Under the pieces are notes generated by a model. It searched no databases, was not told the origin of the DNA, and was given only the letters and a program-made list of their open reading frames with translations. A stretch of DNA of 64,000 nucleotides from positions 195,964 through 259,963 of the forward strand of contig DEAE01000031.1 in NCBI GenBank assembly GCA_002347025.1. The letters run 5' to 3'. Of the stretch, positions 24,808 through 34,063 are shown piece after piece; position 1 is the first letter of the stretch, and every line of letters starts with the position of its first letter. The stretch is from Acidobacteria bacterium UBA2990 (GTDB taxonomy: Bacteria > Acidobacteriota > Vicinamibacteria > Vicinamibacterales > UBA8438). The translations under genes were made by a program, and so were the position numbers.

Positions 24808-26300
24808 CGGACTAGCTCTAACAGAGCTTCAGCAGTCTTTTCACCAGTAAACCCACTGATACTCTTTTCCAATTGGGATTTGACCAATTTCTGCCGAGCT
24901 TCTAGACGTTCGATCAACCGCCCCATAGAAAGAAAGACCGAAGCTTCTGTGCCGCTTCGCGCAAACAGTTCCTCAGCCATCTCCCGAACAGCTACCTGTT
25001 GCACGGACAAATCGTTGTATAGACCCAACCTATCCTGCAATCCTTTTAGCGACCGAATCACAGAATTAGCCTGCTGGACATCGCATAGGCTGCGAAAGAA
25101 TTCCAGCAGGTACCTCAGCCTCTTACAATCTATGCGTAATCGATGAATGGTCTCAGACGGTGTCTCTTTGCGCAATCCCAGAGCACGCTTGTACACCCTG
25201 GAGTAAGCCCGAGCTATTCGATCTTCAGCAATTTCCGATATCGGCAGCCCCGCTTTCGGGCCTCTCTCGTCAACATCGGTACCGATCAGAGCATTCCAGT
25301 GAGCCTTGAGTTTTAGATACCGCCTCGTATCAAGCCCTCTAAGAAGCCTCCTGCGCGAAACAAGTCGACGGCGGCGAAGGTGCCGCACCATTAATTCAAA
25401 GTCAGTTTTCGGAAATTCGGCCTCATAGCCTGCAATACTCAGCAAATGCACATCGAGGTCTCTAGTCGGCCCCGTCAATTTGCCGAGCCAAGCGAACTCG
25501 CCACGGAAATGGCGTTCGAGGTCGTCGGCGAATACTCCTTTCACCTGACCGAGATAGGAGCGGGTTCGTCGTACCGCAACTCTAAAGTCATGGAGAAACT
25601 CCGGATCCAAGTCATCACGCAGCCCACGTTCATTGGCTTCTACTGCATTCAAAAGCTGGACCAATATCTGCTTACTTGCAGTGTCGGTACGAATGCCAGG
25701 CTCAAGTCGAACAATCAACTTTCCTGTGTAATCCAAGGGACAACATCCCGCAGTCACCAGAACACGTTCTACTTCACTACCGCAGCACCGAACCAAGCCT
25801 GCTTCATGCTCCAAGAAACGTACAATCGCAGCGTACTCCTTCCGATAACCTGTCAAAGGTTCAACTTTTAAACGAAGGTGCTTCAAACGACCAGCTGTTG
25901 AATCACCAAGTACAGCATCCCTATCCAGGCTTAAACGGGTGACAATCTTCTCTCGCCTGTCCAACACAGCAATGCGTTCGCTATGCCGCTCAATCCTTGC
26001 TATCGGCAAGAAGCGACGGAGCTCGGTCACCTTCTCAAGCGCCTCCCGTGCCTGACAAAGCGGCAAGTCTCGAGCAAACTGAGGCACGGAGTTCAGTGTC
26101 ATGCGGTAACGAGTTGTGCCCTCAAGATCAACCAAAGAAAGTAGATAGCTTCCTTCACTCGGAGCCGACACCAGGCCGGCTGCATTGCGGTACAGCCGCC
26201 AGTCAAATGTGTCGTAGTACGTCAATTCAGAGACCACTCTCCCCAACCGCTGAATCCGAAATTTTCCAGTAAGCTGACGCTTAATATCTTGAGCGGACAT
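24804..26300 (-). CDS. CYTH-like plus CHAD domain protein (predicted polyphosphate-binding)
   Basis: 498 residues from the ATG at 26300; the frame opens at 26399 but the extra 33 residues show no family resemblance. Residues 1-190 look like a divergent CYTH (triphosphate tunnel) domain: YYDTFDWRLYR matches the YFDT-x-D-x-L-R block, but the ExExK motif that opens active CYTH enzymes is missing. From about 205 to the end is a CHAD domain, helical and rich in Arg and His: FLHDFRVAVRRTRS (about 236-248), GPTRDLDVH and IHRLRIDCKRLRYLLEFF (about 385-402). CHAD domains are known to bind polyphosphate and to locate proteins to polyphosphate granules. With ppk1 and ppx adjacent and a ParA-type ATPase coupled downstream, it is a good candidate for a granule adaptor. 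Confidence 0.88.
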   Translation of the reverse strand: MSAQDIKRQLTGKFRIQRLGRVVSELTYYDTFDWRLYRNAAGLVSAPSEGSYLLSLVDLEGTTRYRMTLNSVPQFARDLPLCQAREALEKVTELRRFLPIARIERHSERIAVLDRREKIVTRLSLDRDAVLGDSTAGRLKHLRLKVEPLTGYRKEYAAIVRFLEHEAGLVRCCGSEVERVLVTAGCCPLDYTGKLIVRLEPGIRTDTASKQILVQLLNAVEANERGLRDDLDPEFLHDFRVAVRRTRSYLGQVKGVFADDLERHFRGEFAWLGKLTGPTRDLDVHLLSIAGYEAEFPKTDFELMVRHLRRRRLVSRRRLLRGLDTRRYLKLKAHWNALIGTDVDERGPKAGLPISEIAEDRIARAYSRVYKRALGLRKETPSETIHRLRIDCKRLRYLLEFFRSLCDVQQANSVIRSLKGLQDRLGLYNDLSVQQVAVREMAEELFARSGTEASVFLSMGRLIERLEARQKLVKSQLEKSISGFTGEKTAEALLELVR

Positions 26301-26872
26301 GATGGTTTCAAGAACAAAGCTAGCCACAGGACAAGCCGAATCCTGAGAGTTTCCAACATCGCCTAGGGCTCTACGGCCCCCTTGCTCAAGCCTTCCCACA
26401 ATTTTTCCCGATCCAATGTTTTGTCTCAGCGGAGATGCAGGCCCCCACTCGGACTTGAATTAAAGATCAAAGATTCGACCGAACTATCGCCCCTCTGTCA
26501 AGCTAGACCAGAGCGACTAGGTCAGGTTTGAAGGACGCAGAGCGACCCCAGAACCCCACAATTAACCGACTCGACTAGGTAAACCTAAGCTTTTCAAGTC
26601 GTTTAAGGATTGACAGCAGCACCCAAGCCTGTCTAAATTGAGTGTGAAGGGTGTAATTTGGTAGCTGAGATATATCAAGTAGCAAGCCCTAGCTCTGATT
26701 TGCCCTGCGTTATCCGAAAAAAGACAACTAGCAAGAGATTTAGATGAAAAGGGGTCAAACAAGTGTTTGAACAAATAGCCGCCCACCTGTTCAAGCCCAC
26801 TTTTCTGGCCAAGCGCTCGTTGATGCTGGAGGACATGACCTGGTGGGTTAGCCTGCAAGTTGTGAGACATTG
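26301..26872. other. Divergent intergenic region, 572 bases
   Basis: This is the longest non-coding stretch in the window, between the CYTH-CHAD gene and the M23 peptidase gene. An exact TTGACA at 26610-26615 is followed after 18 bases by TAAATT, a weak -10; it could drive the peptidase gene 230 bases on. No tRNA-like cloverleaf, known riboswitch core or repeat was recognised. The part nearest the CYTH-CHAD gene may be its untranslated leader or a few more N-terminal codons. Confidence 0.4.
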
Positions 26873-27769
26873 ATGCTAAAAACTCGATATTCGTTCATCA
26901 TTGCCAACCGTTCATCTGGAGCCGTGCATCGCCTCACGGTAACTGCAGGATCAGCATTGGCAACAATACTCGCATTACTGGCTGTTCCAGTCTGGCTGTC
27001 GTTGCAGTCCCACTTGGCTGCAACTGACACAATCAAGCAGTTGAAGCTCCGGAACGCAGCCTCGGAATCTCAGAACGCATTCTACCGAACGGCCACAACC
27101 GAGCTGTCCGACAGAATCGGAGCACTCCAGTTGGTGGTTGATCAACTGCATGACCAATCGATAGTAGCGCCGGAGCTTCGCCAAGCTATGACCCAGCTCC
27201 CCGTTCAGGGTAACCCTAGCAGTACAAAACCTAAACCAGCTAGCGCTCTCCATGCCTCAACCGAAACCTTCGGCCTCATCAACGATCTACTCAATATCCT
27301 TGACCTTCAGCTTGGCGTAGCTGGAGCCGCCGTGCGCCAACAACGAGAGTTAGCCGCATCAACCCCACTTAATCTACCGAGCGACGGTCCAGTAACGGCT
27401 CGGTTCGGCTATCGTCGCGATCCTTTCACGGGTCGACGCACACACCATCCAGCCATCGACATCTCGACAAAAAATGGCCAGCCAGTAATGGCTACTGCAG
27501 ACGGTAAGATTGTGTCGGCCGAGCGAAGCGGCGCCTATGGCAACCTCATCGAGATCGACCACGGCCTAGGCCGTGTAACCCGTTACGGGCATCTCTCTCG
27601 ATTTGCAAAGAGTGTCAGTGACCATGTCAAACGTGGCCAAATCATAGGTTTTGCTGGCGCCACTGGCCGTGCGACGGGTTCTCATGTCCATTACGAAGTT
27701 TGGGTCGACAACCGGCCAATCAATCCACTGCAACTAGCTCCGGCGAAACGCGCAGTGGCTGCAGATTGA
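26873..27769 (+). CDS. M23 family metallopeptidase with membrane anchor and coiled coil
   Basis: 298 residues from the ATG at 26873; a TTG one codon upstream opens the frame. A single transmembrane segment (about 24-45, SALATILALLAVPVWLSL) is followed by a coiled-coil stretch (LKLRNAASESQNAFY, DRIGALQLVVDQLHDQ) and a C-terminal LytM/M23 domain. The domain opens with VTARFGYRRDPFTGRRTHHPAID (H and D zinc ligands) and continues with ATADGKIVSAE, YGNLIEIDHG, TRYGHLSRF and THVHYEV-like GSHVHYEVW (H-x-H). All zinc ligands are present, so the enzyme should be active. It would cleave peptide cross-links of peptidoglycan in the periplasm, or activate amidases. It lies just upstream of secA. Confidence 0.88.
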   Translation: MLKTRYSFIIANRSSGAVHRLTVTAGSALATILALLAVPVWLSLQSHLAATDTIKQLKLRNAASESQNAFYRTATTELSDRIGALQLVVDQLHDQSIVAPELRQAMTQLPVQGNPSSTKPKPASALHASTETFGLINDLLNILDLQLGVAGAAVRQQRELAASTPLNLPSDGPVTARFGYRRDPFTGRRTHHPAIDISTKNGQPVMATADGKIVSAERSGAYGNLIEIDHGLGRVTRYGHLSRFAKSVSDHVKRGQIIGFAGATGRATGSHVHYEVWVDNRPINPLQLAPAKRAVAAD

Positions 27770-27882
27770 CCGCCAAGCCAACACGAAGAGACGAGGTAAA
27801 TATAGGGGCACGCTTGAGTGGATTAACCTGCTTACGTGTTACTACTGCTAACCATGCCGTGGTTCTCCCTCCGTGTTACGCC

Positions 27883-27911
27883 TTGACGGCATTAGGTCCC
27901 TTCCCTACAAT
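27883..27911 (+). promoter_or_regulatory. Sigma-70-type promoter upstream of secA
   Basis: TTGACG at 27883-27888 and TACAAT at 27906-27911 are separated by exactly 17 bases; each hexamer differs from consensus at one position. Transcription would start near 27918, giving a secA leader of about 97 bases. It is the best promoter match I found in the window. Confidence 0.6.
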
Positions 27912-28014
27912 TCGGGAGAGTCACCCCGGATGAACCCCCTCTCAGCTCACGCGTTACACAGTCAACGCAGCTAGCCCTTCGAGGGGTGAACCCAACAGAC
28001 GACCGAGCTAACTG

Positions 28015-30912
28015 ATGCTGCAAAAGGTCCTCAAAAAAATCTTCGGAACCCAAAATCAACGAGATCTCAAGCGCTTGCAACCAGCAGTCGCTGAGATCAA
28101 TAGTCGCGAAGGAGATATCCGTAATCTTAGCGACGAAAACCTGCGAGGCCAGACCGACACACTGCGAGGGCGTGCCGACCGAGGGGAACCACTCGACTCC
28201 CTACTTCCTGACGCCTTTGCAGTAGTGAGAGAAGCCGGCCGACGTGTTCTCAACATGCGGCATTTCGACGTCCAGCTCATCGGCGGCATGGTTCTGCACC
28301 AGGGCAAGATCGCAGAGATGAAAACCGGCGAAGGCAAAACTCTCGTAGCAACCCTATCGGCCTACCTCAACGCCTTAGGTGGAGGTGGTGTTCATGTGGT
28401 CACCGTGAACGACTATCTTGCAAGGCGTGACGCTGAATGGATGGGCCGTATTTATCGCTTCCTCGGCATGACAGTCGGAGTTGTCCAACATGATCTAAGG
28501 GATACCGAACGACAAGCCGCCTACGCCACTGATATCACCTACGGCACCAACAACGAATTCGGATTTGACTACCTTCGAGACAACATGAAGTTCGACCTAT
28601 CGCACTTTGTCCAACGAGGACACTGCTATGCGATTGTCGATGAAGTCGACAGCATCCTTATCGACGAGGCTAGGACCCCTCTGATAATCTCAGGACCAGC
28701 CGAGCAGTCTACAGAGTTGTACTACGAAGTGGACAGGGTCATTCCTCGCCTGGAGCCTGGAGCCATAACCCAAGGCAACGTCAAGGCCGAAGATCGCGAG
28801 GCCCTCGAAGAAACAGGCGATTTCTTAATTGACGAGAAGCATAAAACCGTCACCCTAACCGAAAGCGGCATGGCTAAAGCCGAGAAGCTCCTGGGACATC
28901 GTCTAAATCCTGGTGGACTCTATGACCCAGCTAACATGCCGCTACTTCATCATATAAATCAAGGTTTGCGTGCCCATACGCTATTCAACCGGGATGTAGA
29001 GTACATGGTTAAAGACGGTCAAGTCGTCATCGTCGACGAATTCACTGGCCGTCTGATGCCGGGTCGCCGATGGAGCGATGGGTTACATCAAGCCGTCGAA
29101 GCGAAGGAACACGTCAAAATCGAGCGAGAAAATCAGACACTCGCAACGATTACCTTCCAGAACTATTTCCGCAAGTACGACAAGCTCTCTGGCATGACGG
29201 GTACCGCAGACACCGAAGCAACAGAATTCAACAAGATCTACAAGCTAGATGTAAATGTCATTCCGACGAATCGTGAACTCCTTAGAATCGAAGAACCAGA
29301 CACTATCTACCGCACCGAAAGTGAAAAGTATGAGGCGATGGTCGATGACATTATTGACAAACAAGAGATCGGCCGCCCAGTACTTACAGGGACCGTGTCC
29401 ATTGAGAAATCCGAAAAGCTATCTGGATTACTAAAAAAACGTGGGGTTAAACATGTAGTGTTAAATGCTAAATACCACGCTCAGGAAGCCGAAATTGTAG
29501 CTCAAGCTGGGCGCCAGGGAACTGTAACCATCGCTACTAACATGGCCGGTCGTGGCACTGATATCGTCCTTGGGGGAAACGCGGAATATATGTCGCGCCA
29601 GCAAGCCCTAGCTGACGGTATCGCCGAACGCCTACCTAAAGAAGAGGCCAAATTCGTCGACGATGATGAGTTCGTTTACTTCTACCACCTAGATCACTTT
29701 TATCGAACGCCGCGCAGAGACTGGGAAAGCATCTTGGCCAAGTTTGTGGCCCAAACAGAGAACGAGCGAGACTCTGTCGTAACAGCCGGCGGTTTACATA
29801 TCATCGGAACGGAAAGGCACGAGTCCAGACGAATCGATAACCAGCTCCGTGGTCGCGCTGGAAGACAAGGAGACCCCGGATCGTCACGGTTTTATCTCTC
29901 ACTCGAAGATGATTTGATGCGCATCTTCGGATCTGACCGCATTTCGGGCCTTATGGAACGGCTTGGGATGGAAGAAGGCGTACCAATCGAACATAACATG
30001 GTCACCAGGGCCATCGAGCGCGCCCAAAAACAGGTGGAAGCTCAACACTTTTCGGTTCGGAAACATTTACTCGAATACGACGATGTAATGAACAAGCAGC
30101 GGGAGAATGTCTACACCCTGCGTCGGGAGCTACTGGACGGCCAAGTGCGCTTTTCCGAGGAAGAAACCGTTGACAGTCGCCAATACTTGTTGAATCTTGC
30201 CGAAGATCTGATCGATCAAGAGGTGGAATCTCATTGTGGGCGCGAGGTGGACCCTGATGACTGGGATATAGAAGGTTTGCAGAGGTCAGTTGCAGAATTA
30301 GCCGCATTACCTATCGAACAGGCCGATCAGTTCAGCTTAGGAGACAAGAATCCCGACGAAATGCATGATGTCCTTTGGTCGGCTGTTAAGAATCGTTATC
30401 AAGAAAAAGAGGCGACAGTCGAACCGGATGTCCTCAGACGAGTTGAGCGGGATGTCATGCTCCAAATCGTCGATTCCCAATGGAAAGACCACCTCTACAG
30501 CCTCGACCACCTAAAAGAAGGTATTGGGTTACGAGGTTATGCTCAAAAAGACCCCTTAGTCGAATATAAACGAGAGAGTTTTGCCTTATTTCAAGGTATG
30601 AAGGACCGGATTGACACAGACATGGTCCGCTATTTGTGGCGACTCCGGCCTGTAGCAGACAGTACCAGCACAAGCAGCCGCACTGGAATTCGCCAGCAGG
30701 CCCCGTTGACACTCAATGATCCGAGTGCCGCTCCTGTGTCCGCATTTTCTTCTCCCCCTAGCGCTTCTGGACGCCGTCCGCAACCACCTCGGACCGGAGG
30801 GGACGACGCTGCGATACGTACAGTCCGACGAGACACCCCGAAAGTAGGACGCAACGAACCTTGTCCTTGTGGCAGCGGTAAGAAATACAAGAAATGTTGT
30901 GGTGGGGCCTGA
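28015..30912 (+). CDS. secA: Preprotein translocase ATPase SecA
   Basis: 965 residues, somewhat longer than E. coli SecA (901). It drives ATP-dependent export of unfolded proteins through SecYEG. Visible landmarks are EMKTGEGKTLVA (Walker A), VHVVTVNDYLARRD, IVDEVDSILIDEARTPLIISG (Walker B and DEAD-like box), TGTADTEATEF, TNMAGRGTDIVLGG and RRIDNQLRGRAGRQGDPG (motif VI), and at the C-terminus CPCGSGKKYKKCC, the zinc-binding tail that contacts SecB or ribosomes. Extra length is at about 530-580, between the helicase motifs, and in a Pro/Ser-rich linker before the tail. A good promoter lies about 100 bases upstream. guaB begins one base after the stop, so the two may be cotranscribed. Confidence 0.98.
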   Translation: MLQKVLKKIFGTQNQRDLKRLQPAVAEINSREGDIRNLSDENLRGQTDTLRGRADRGEPLDSLLPDAFAVVREAGRRVLNMRHFDVQLIGGMVLHQGKIAEMKTGEGKTLVATLSAYLNALGGGGVHVVTVNDYLARRDAEWMGRIYRFLGMTVGVVQHDLRDTERQAAYATDITYGTNNEFGFDYLRDNMKFDLSHFVQRGHCYAIVDEVDSILIDEARTPLIISGPAEQSTELYYEVDRVIPRLEPGAITQGNVKAEDREALEETGDFLIDEKHKTVTLTESGMAKAEKLLGHRLNPGGLYDPANMPLLHHINQGLRAHTLFNRDVEYMVKDGQVVIVDEFTGRLMPGRRWSDGLHQAVEAKEHVKIERENQTLATITFQNYFRKYDKLSGMTGTADTEATEFNKIYKLDVNVIPTNRELLRIEEPDTIYRTESEKYEAMVDDIIDKQEIGRPVLTGTVSIEKSEKLSGLLKKRGVKHVVLNAKYHAQEAEIVAQAGRQGTVTIATNMAGRGTDIVLGGNAEYMSRQQALADGIAERLPKEEAKFVDDDEFVYFYHLDHFYRTPRRDWESILAKFVAQTENERDSVVTAGGLHIIGTERHESRRIDNQLRGRAGRQGDPGSSRFYLSLEDDLMRIFGSDRISGLMERLGMEEGVPIEHNMVTRAIERAQKQVEAQHFSVRKHLLEYDDVMNKQRENVYTLRRELLDGQVRFSEEETVDSRQYLLNLAEDLIDQEVESHCGREVDPDDWDIEGLQRSVAELAALPIEQADQFSLGDKNPDEMHDVLWSAVKNRYQEKEATVEPDVLRRVERDVMLQIVDSQWKDHLYSLDHLKEGIGLRGYAQKDPLVEYKRESFALFQGMKDRIDTDMVRYLWRLRPVADSTSTSSRTGIRQQAPLTLNDPSAAPVSAFSSPPSASGRRPQPPRTGGDDAAIRTVRRDTPKVGRNEPCPCGSGKKYKKCCGGA

Positions 30913-30913
30913 A

Positions 30914-32440
30914 ATGACATCAACAATAGACACTACAGCAACCCGCTTTACAGCAGCCGACATCGCAGAAGCGTTGACATTTGACGATGTCTTGCTCGTT
31001 CCTAGTCACTCCGAAGTCATGCCCAGCGAAGTCGACGTCTCGACTCGACTAACTCGAAACGTGGCTCTTAACACCCCAATCGTTAGTTCGGCCATGGACA
31101 CCGTGACCGAATCTCGCCTAGCTATCGCGATGGCACAGCTTGGAGGAATGGGTATCATCCACAAAAATCTGTCTATCGAAGACCAGTCTGCCGAAGTTGA
31201 CAGAGTAAAACGGTCTGAGAGCGGAATGATTGTCAACCCCATCACACTAGCTCCCAGTGCCCGCATCAGTGAAGCCCTCGAACTGATGAAAAAGTATCGG
31301 ATATCTGGAGTGCCAATCACTGAGGATGGTAGCACCGAAGGCAAACTTGTCGGGATCCTAACCAATCGAGACCTGCGTTTTGAGAACCGAATTGAACGAC
31401 CAATCGCTGAAGTCATGACCAAGGACGACCTAATAACCGTACCGGTCGGAACGACTTTGCAAGACGCTCAAACAATTCTGCACACCCACCGAGTAGAAAA
31501 ACTACTGGTAGTGGATCAAAACTTCAGCCTCAAAGGTCTCATCACGGTCAAAGACATCCAAAAGATGATCACCTATCCGACCGCCTCAAAAGACAAACTG
31601 GGAAGACTTCGGGTTGGTGCTGCAGTCGGGATCGCCAAAGACACCTTAGCCCGCTCTGAAGCCCTAGTCGACACCGGCGCCGACGTCCTTGTGGTCGACA
31701 CCGCGCATGGCCATTCAAAAGGGGTGATGGACGTGGTACGGCAACTGAGAGCACGTTTTCCTGACGTAGATCTAATGGCGGGAAACGTAGCCACGGCCGA
31801 AGGAACGGAAGCACTGATCGACATAGGAATCGATGGCGTCAAAGTTGGTATCGGATCAGGATCAATTTGCACTACACGTATCATCGCTGGTATTGGAATG
31901 CCAATGATCTCGGCACTCGCTGAGTGTGCTGAAACTGCAAACCGACATGGGGTGCCTATCGTAAGTGATGGTGGAGTGCGTTACTCGGGGGATATCACCA
32001 AGGCCCTAGCTGTTGGAGCCGGCACTGTAATGATTGGCAGCCTCTTTGCTGGCACAGACGAAAGCCCAGGGGAACTGATTCTTTACCAAGGTCGTAGCTT
32101 CAAAGAATATCGAGGCATGGGGTCAATTGGAGCCATGCGAGCCGGCAGCCGCGACCGGTATTTCCAGGAAGAATTCGATCTAGCTAGCCACAACGAAGAA
32201 GGTGAGAAACTAGTTCCAGAAGGTATTGAAGGGCGTGTACCGCATAAAGGTTCGATTAGCGCAATGATTCACCAGCTTGTCGGCGGGCTCCGAGCTGGAA
32301 TGGGCTACTGTGGGTGCAAGAACGTCGCCGAACTCCAAGAAAAAGCTAGGCTCGTCAGGGTCACACCCGCAGGTATGAGAGAAAGCCACGTCCATGACGT
32401 GGTTATAACGAAAGAGGCCCCGAATTACCGTTCGGAATAG
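30914..32440 (+). CDS. guaB: Inosine-5'-monophosphate dehydrogenase
   Basis: 508 residues from the ATG at 30914, one base past the secA stop; the frame opens inside secA at 30869 but the family start fits 30914. The enzyme converts IMP to XMP with NAD, the first committed step of GMP synthesis. Marks are LTFDDVLLVPSHSEV near the N-terminus, two CBS domains (about 100-225, including NPITLAPSARISEAL and LITVKDIQKMI), VDTAHGHSKGV, GNVATAEGTEAL and GIGSGSICTTRI with the catalytic Cys. SDGGVRYSGDITKALA, MGSIGAM and GEKLVPEGIEG follow. Its last 16 bases overlap the convergent tsaE gene. purA, the other branch from IMP, is encoded at 59-60 kb. Confidence 0.97.
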   Translation: MTSTIDTTATRFTAADIAEALTFDDVLLVPSHSEVMPSEVDVSTRLTRNVALNTPIVSSAMDTVTESRLAIAMAQLGGMGIIHKNLSIEDQSAEVDRVKRSESGMIVNPITLAPSARISEALELMKKYRISGVPITEDGSTEGKLVGILTNRDLRFENRIERPIAEVMTKDDLITVPVGTTLQDAQTILHTHRVEKLLVVDQNFSLKGLITVKDIQKMITYPTASKDKLGRLRVGAAVGIAKDTLARSEALVDTGADVLVVDTAHGHSKGVMDVVRQLRARFPDVDLMAGNVATAEGTEALIDIGIDGVKVGIGSGSICTTRIIAGIGMPMISALAECAETANRHGVPIVSDGGVRYSGDITKALAVGAGTVMIGSLFAGTDESPGELILYQGRSFKEYRGMGSIGAMRAGSRDRYFQEEFDLASHNEEGEKLVPEGIEGRVPHKGSISAMIHQLVGGLRAGMGYCGCKNVAELQEKARLVRVTPAGMRESHVHDVVITKEAPNYRSE

Positions 32441-32847
32441 CCCTTTACAATCAACTCCCTAGCGGTATCACTCAGGTAGCTGATCTGCACCGTAACCGCT
32501 CCAGACATCGTATAAGGCATACGCTCAGCCCACTCAATGCAGACCAGGGCCCCGTTCTCTGGTAATTCATCGAGTCCCAAGTCACTCACCTCATCTGAGC
32601 CAAGACGATATAAATCTACGTGATACACCAGCCCGCCACCGTATTCTTGAATGACCGTAAAGGTTGGACTACTAACTTCATACGGATCGATTCCAACCCC
32701 CTCTACAAAACCTCGAACGAACGCAGTCTTTCCGGCACCCAGTTCACCGTGTAGCAACACTACCGCCCCTGGCGGTAGCCTGCGAGCCAAATCTGATGCT
32801 ATGGCGGCAGTTTCCTGTTCCGAATCGCTCCTATAGCTCTGGTTCAC
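32425..32847 (-). CDS. tsaE: tRNA threonylcarbamoyladenosine biosynthesis ATPase TsaE
   Basis: 140 residues, the usual size. A P-loop GELGAGKTAFVRGF sits at about 34-47, followed by SSPTFTVIQEY, YHVDLYRL (Walker B-like), LGLDELPENGALVCIEWAERM and a short C-terminal strand. TsaE binds TsaB-TsaD and uses ATP to support formation of t6A at position 37 of tRNAs reading ANN codons; TsaB, TsaC and TsaD are not in the window. The 3' end overlaps guaB. It lies upstream of the phosphotriesterase-like gene on the same strand, which begins 30 or more bases away on the far side. Confidence 0.93.
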   Translation of the reverse strand: MNQSYRSDSEQETAAIASDLARRLPPGAVVLLHGELGAGKTAFVRGFVEGVGIDPYEVSSPTFTVIQEYGGGLVYHVDLYRLGSDEVSDLGLDELPENGALVCIEWAERMPYTMSGAVTVQISYLSDTARELIVKGYSER

Positions 32848-32880
32848 GTCATGTAAGCCGTTTACCGTAAACTGACTCGC

Positions 32881-33990
32881 TCACCCTTCTTTCGGAGTGA
32901 ACGCGAGAAACCTACGTGGATTATCGATAAGAATCTTAGAAATTACGTGATCGGGGACACCTGCGTAGCGCAACTTCGGGACAAAAATAGCTGGAACAGA
33001 AGAATAGCCAGCCCCCCCATTCGCTTTCAGTTCCTCTTCCCGAGCAAAATCTGCTGACAGCAGTACATGGTCTTCATAACCAGCCTCAATCACAGCTACT
33101 ACCATCTCCACCTTCAGAGCATCACCCTGAGTGATCTGGTGCCCGACCGTATCAAACCCTAAGAACGCACCACGTGCAGCCAGTTCCTTATGAAGCTCAG
33201 CAGACGGATCACCGGTTATATCTGCAAGGTGGCCAATACAAATAAGACGCGGATTAACCCCCATCGACTCGATAACGTCAAGCTGTTCGAGGGCACATTG
33301 ACGGCACCCTTCGTGCGGAGTATGTGTAAAAAGCGGCAAGCCAGTGCGCAAGTGAACCTTGCAAGCAGCTCGGAGGACCTTTCGTTCGTCTGGGTGCATC
33401 ACCAGTGACGTTCCAATTTCTCCGATGGCCCCCCAACGCTCACTAGAGGCGTCTCGGATGAAGTCAGCGGCGATCTCCTCTTCTGTTTTATCGGGGATGT
33501 CTGGAGGATAGCGAGGCTGTGTCCATAACCCACTCGCCACAACTATGTGAACATCCGTCCTCTCGGCCAACATTCGCAGCCCTCCGGCATTCTGTCCCAG
33601 ATCTCTCGTTCCCCCACTGACAATACAACTCACGCCATCTTGAGCAGTAGCGTTTAGCTCATCCACCATAAGATCCAAATCAGCAGTGAATGACCCAAGT
33701 GGACGCCCATTTTCAGGGGGATCCACCCATGCCGGCAATGGATCGGACAATGACAAATGCTCGTGAAAGAGCGTCGCTCCGTGCGACAACATCGACGGGT
33801 CAACATCACCTAGAACCGTTCGGATGATTGCACCATCAGGAAATGCCACTTTCGGGCGAACTTCGTCCTGCAGCAATGGTTTTTCTGGGAACCCCCACAC
33901 GTCCCGAGCATCGAGTAACCCAGATGCCACGCCACCGCCCAGAAGCTGCAGGGCACGACGACGGGTTGGCAACATTTTGCCTGGAGTCAT
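32881..33990 (-). CDS. Phosphotriesterase-family (PTE) metal-dependent hydrolase, likely Tat-exported
   Basis: 369 residues from the ATG at 33990; another ATG lies at 33975 and the frame opens at 34026. The N-terminus TRRRALQLLGGG looks like a twin-arginine signal, suggesting export in folded form. Amidohydrolase/PTE motifs are visible: LFHEHLSL (H-x-H), GEIGTS (bridging-ligand region), LPLFTHTPHEG and ICIGHLAD (metal His), and LLSADFA (catalytic Asp). Family members include lactonases and organophosphate hydrolases; the natural substrate here is most likely a lactone or ester, which is inference. It shares a strand with the downstream tsaE gene and the upstream NHL gene. Confidence 0.82.
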   Translation of the reverse strand: MTPGKMLPTRRRALQLLGGGVASGLLDARDVWGFPEKPLLQDEVRPKVAFPDGAIIRTVLGDVDPSMLSHGATLFHEHLSLSDPLPAWVDPPENGRPLGSFTADLDLMVDELNATAQDGVSCIVSGGTRDLGQNAGGLRMLAERTDVHIVVASGLWTQPRYPPDIPDKTEEEIAADFIRDASSERWGAIGEIGTSLVMHPDERKVLRAACKVHLRTGLPLFTHTPHEGCRQCALEQLDVIESMGVNPRLICIGHLADITGDPSAELHKELAARGAFLGFDTVGHQITQGDALKVEMVVAVIEAGYEDHVLLSADFAREEELKANGGAGYSSVPAIFVPKLRYAGVPDHVISKILIDNPRRFLAFTPKEG

Positions 33991-34063
33991 TGGCTTTCTC
34001 GCAATGTTCGTGACCTGTCTCACCAAGAATCGTCAGTGTATTTGCACCCTCGCTACTAAGCTT

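Noticed and set aside
26610..26639. TTGACA with TAAATT as a promoter for the M23 gene
   Set aside because: The -10 is weak, the spacing is 18 and it is 230 bases from the gene. It is mentioned only under the intergenic region.
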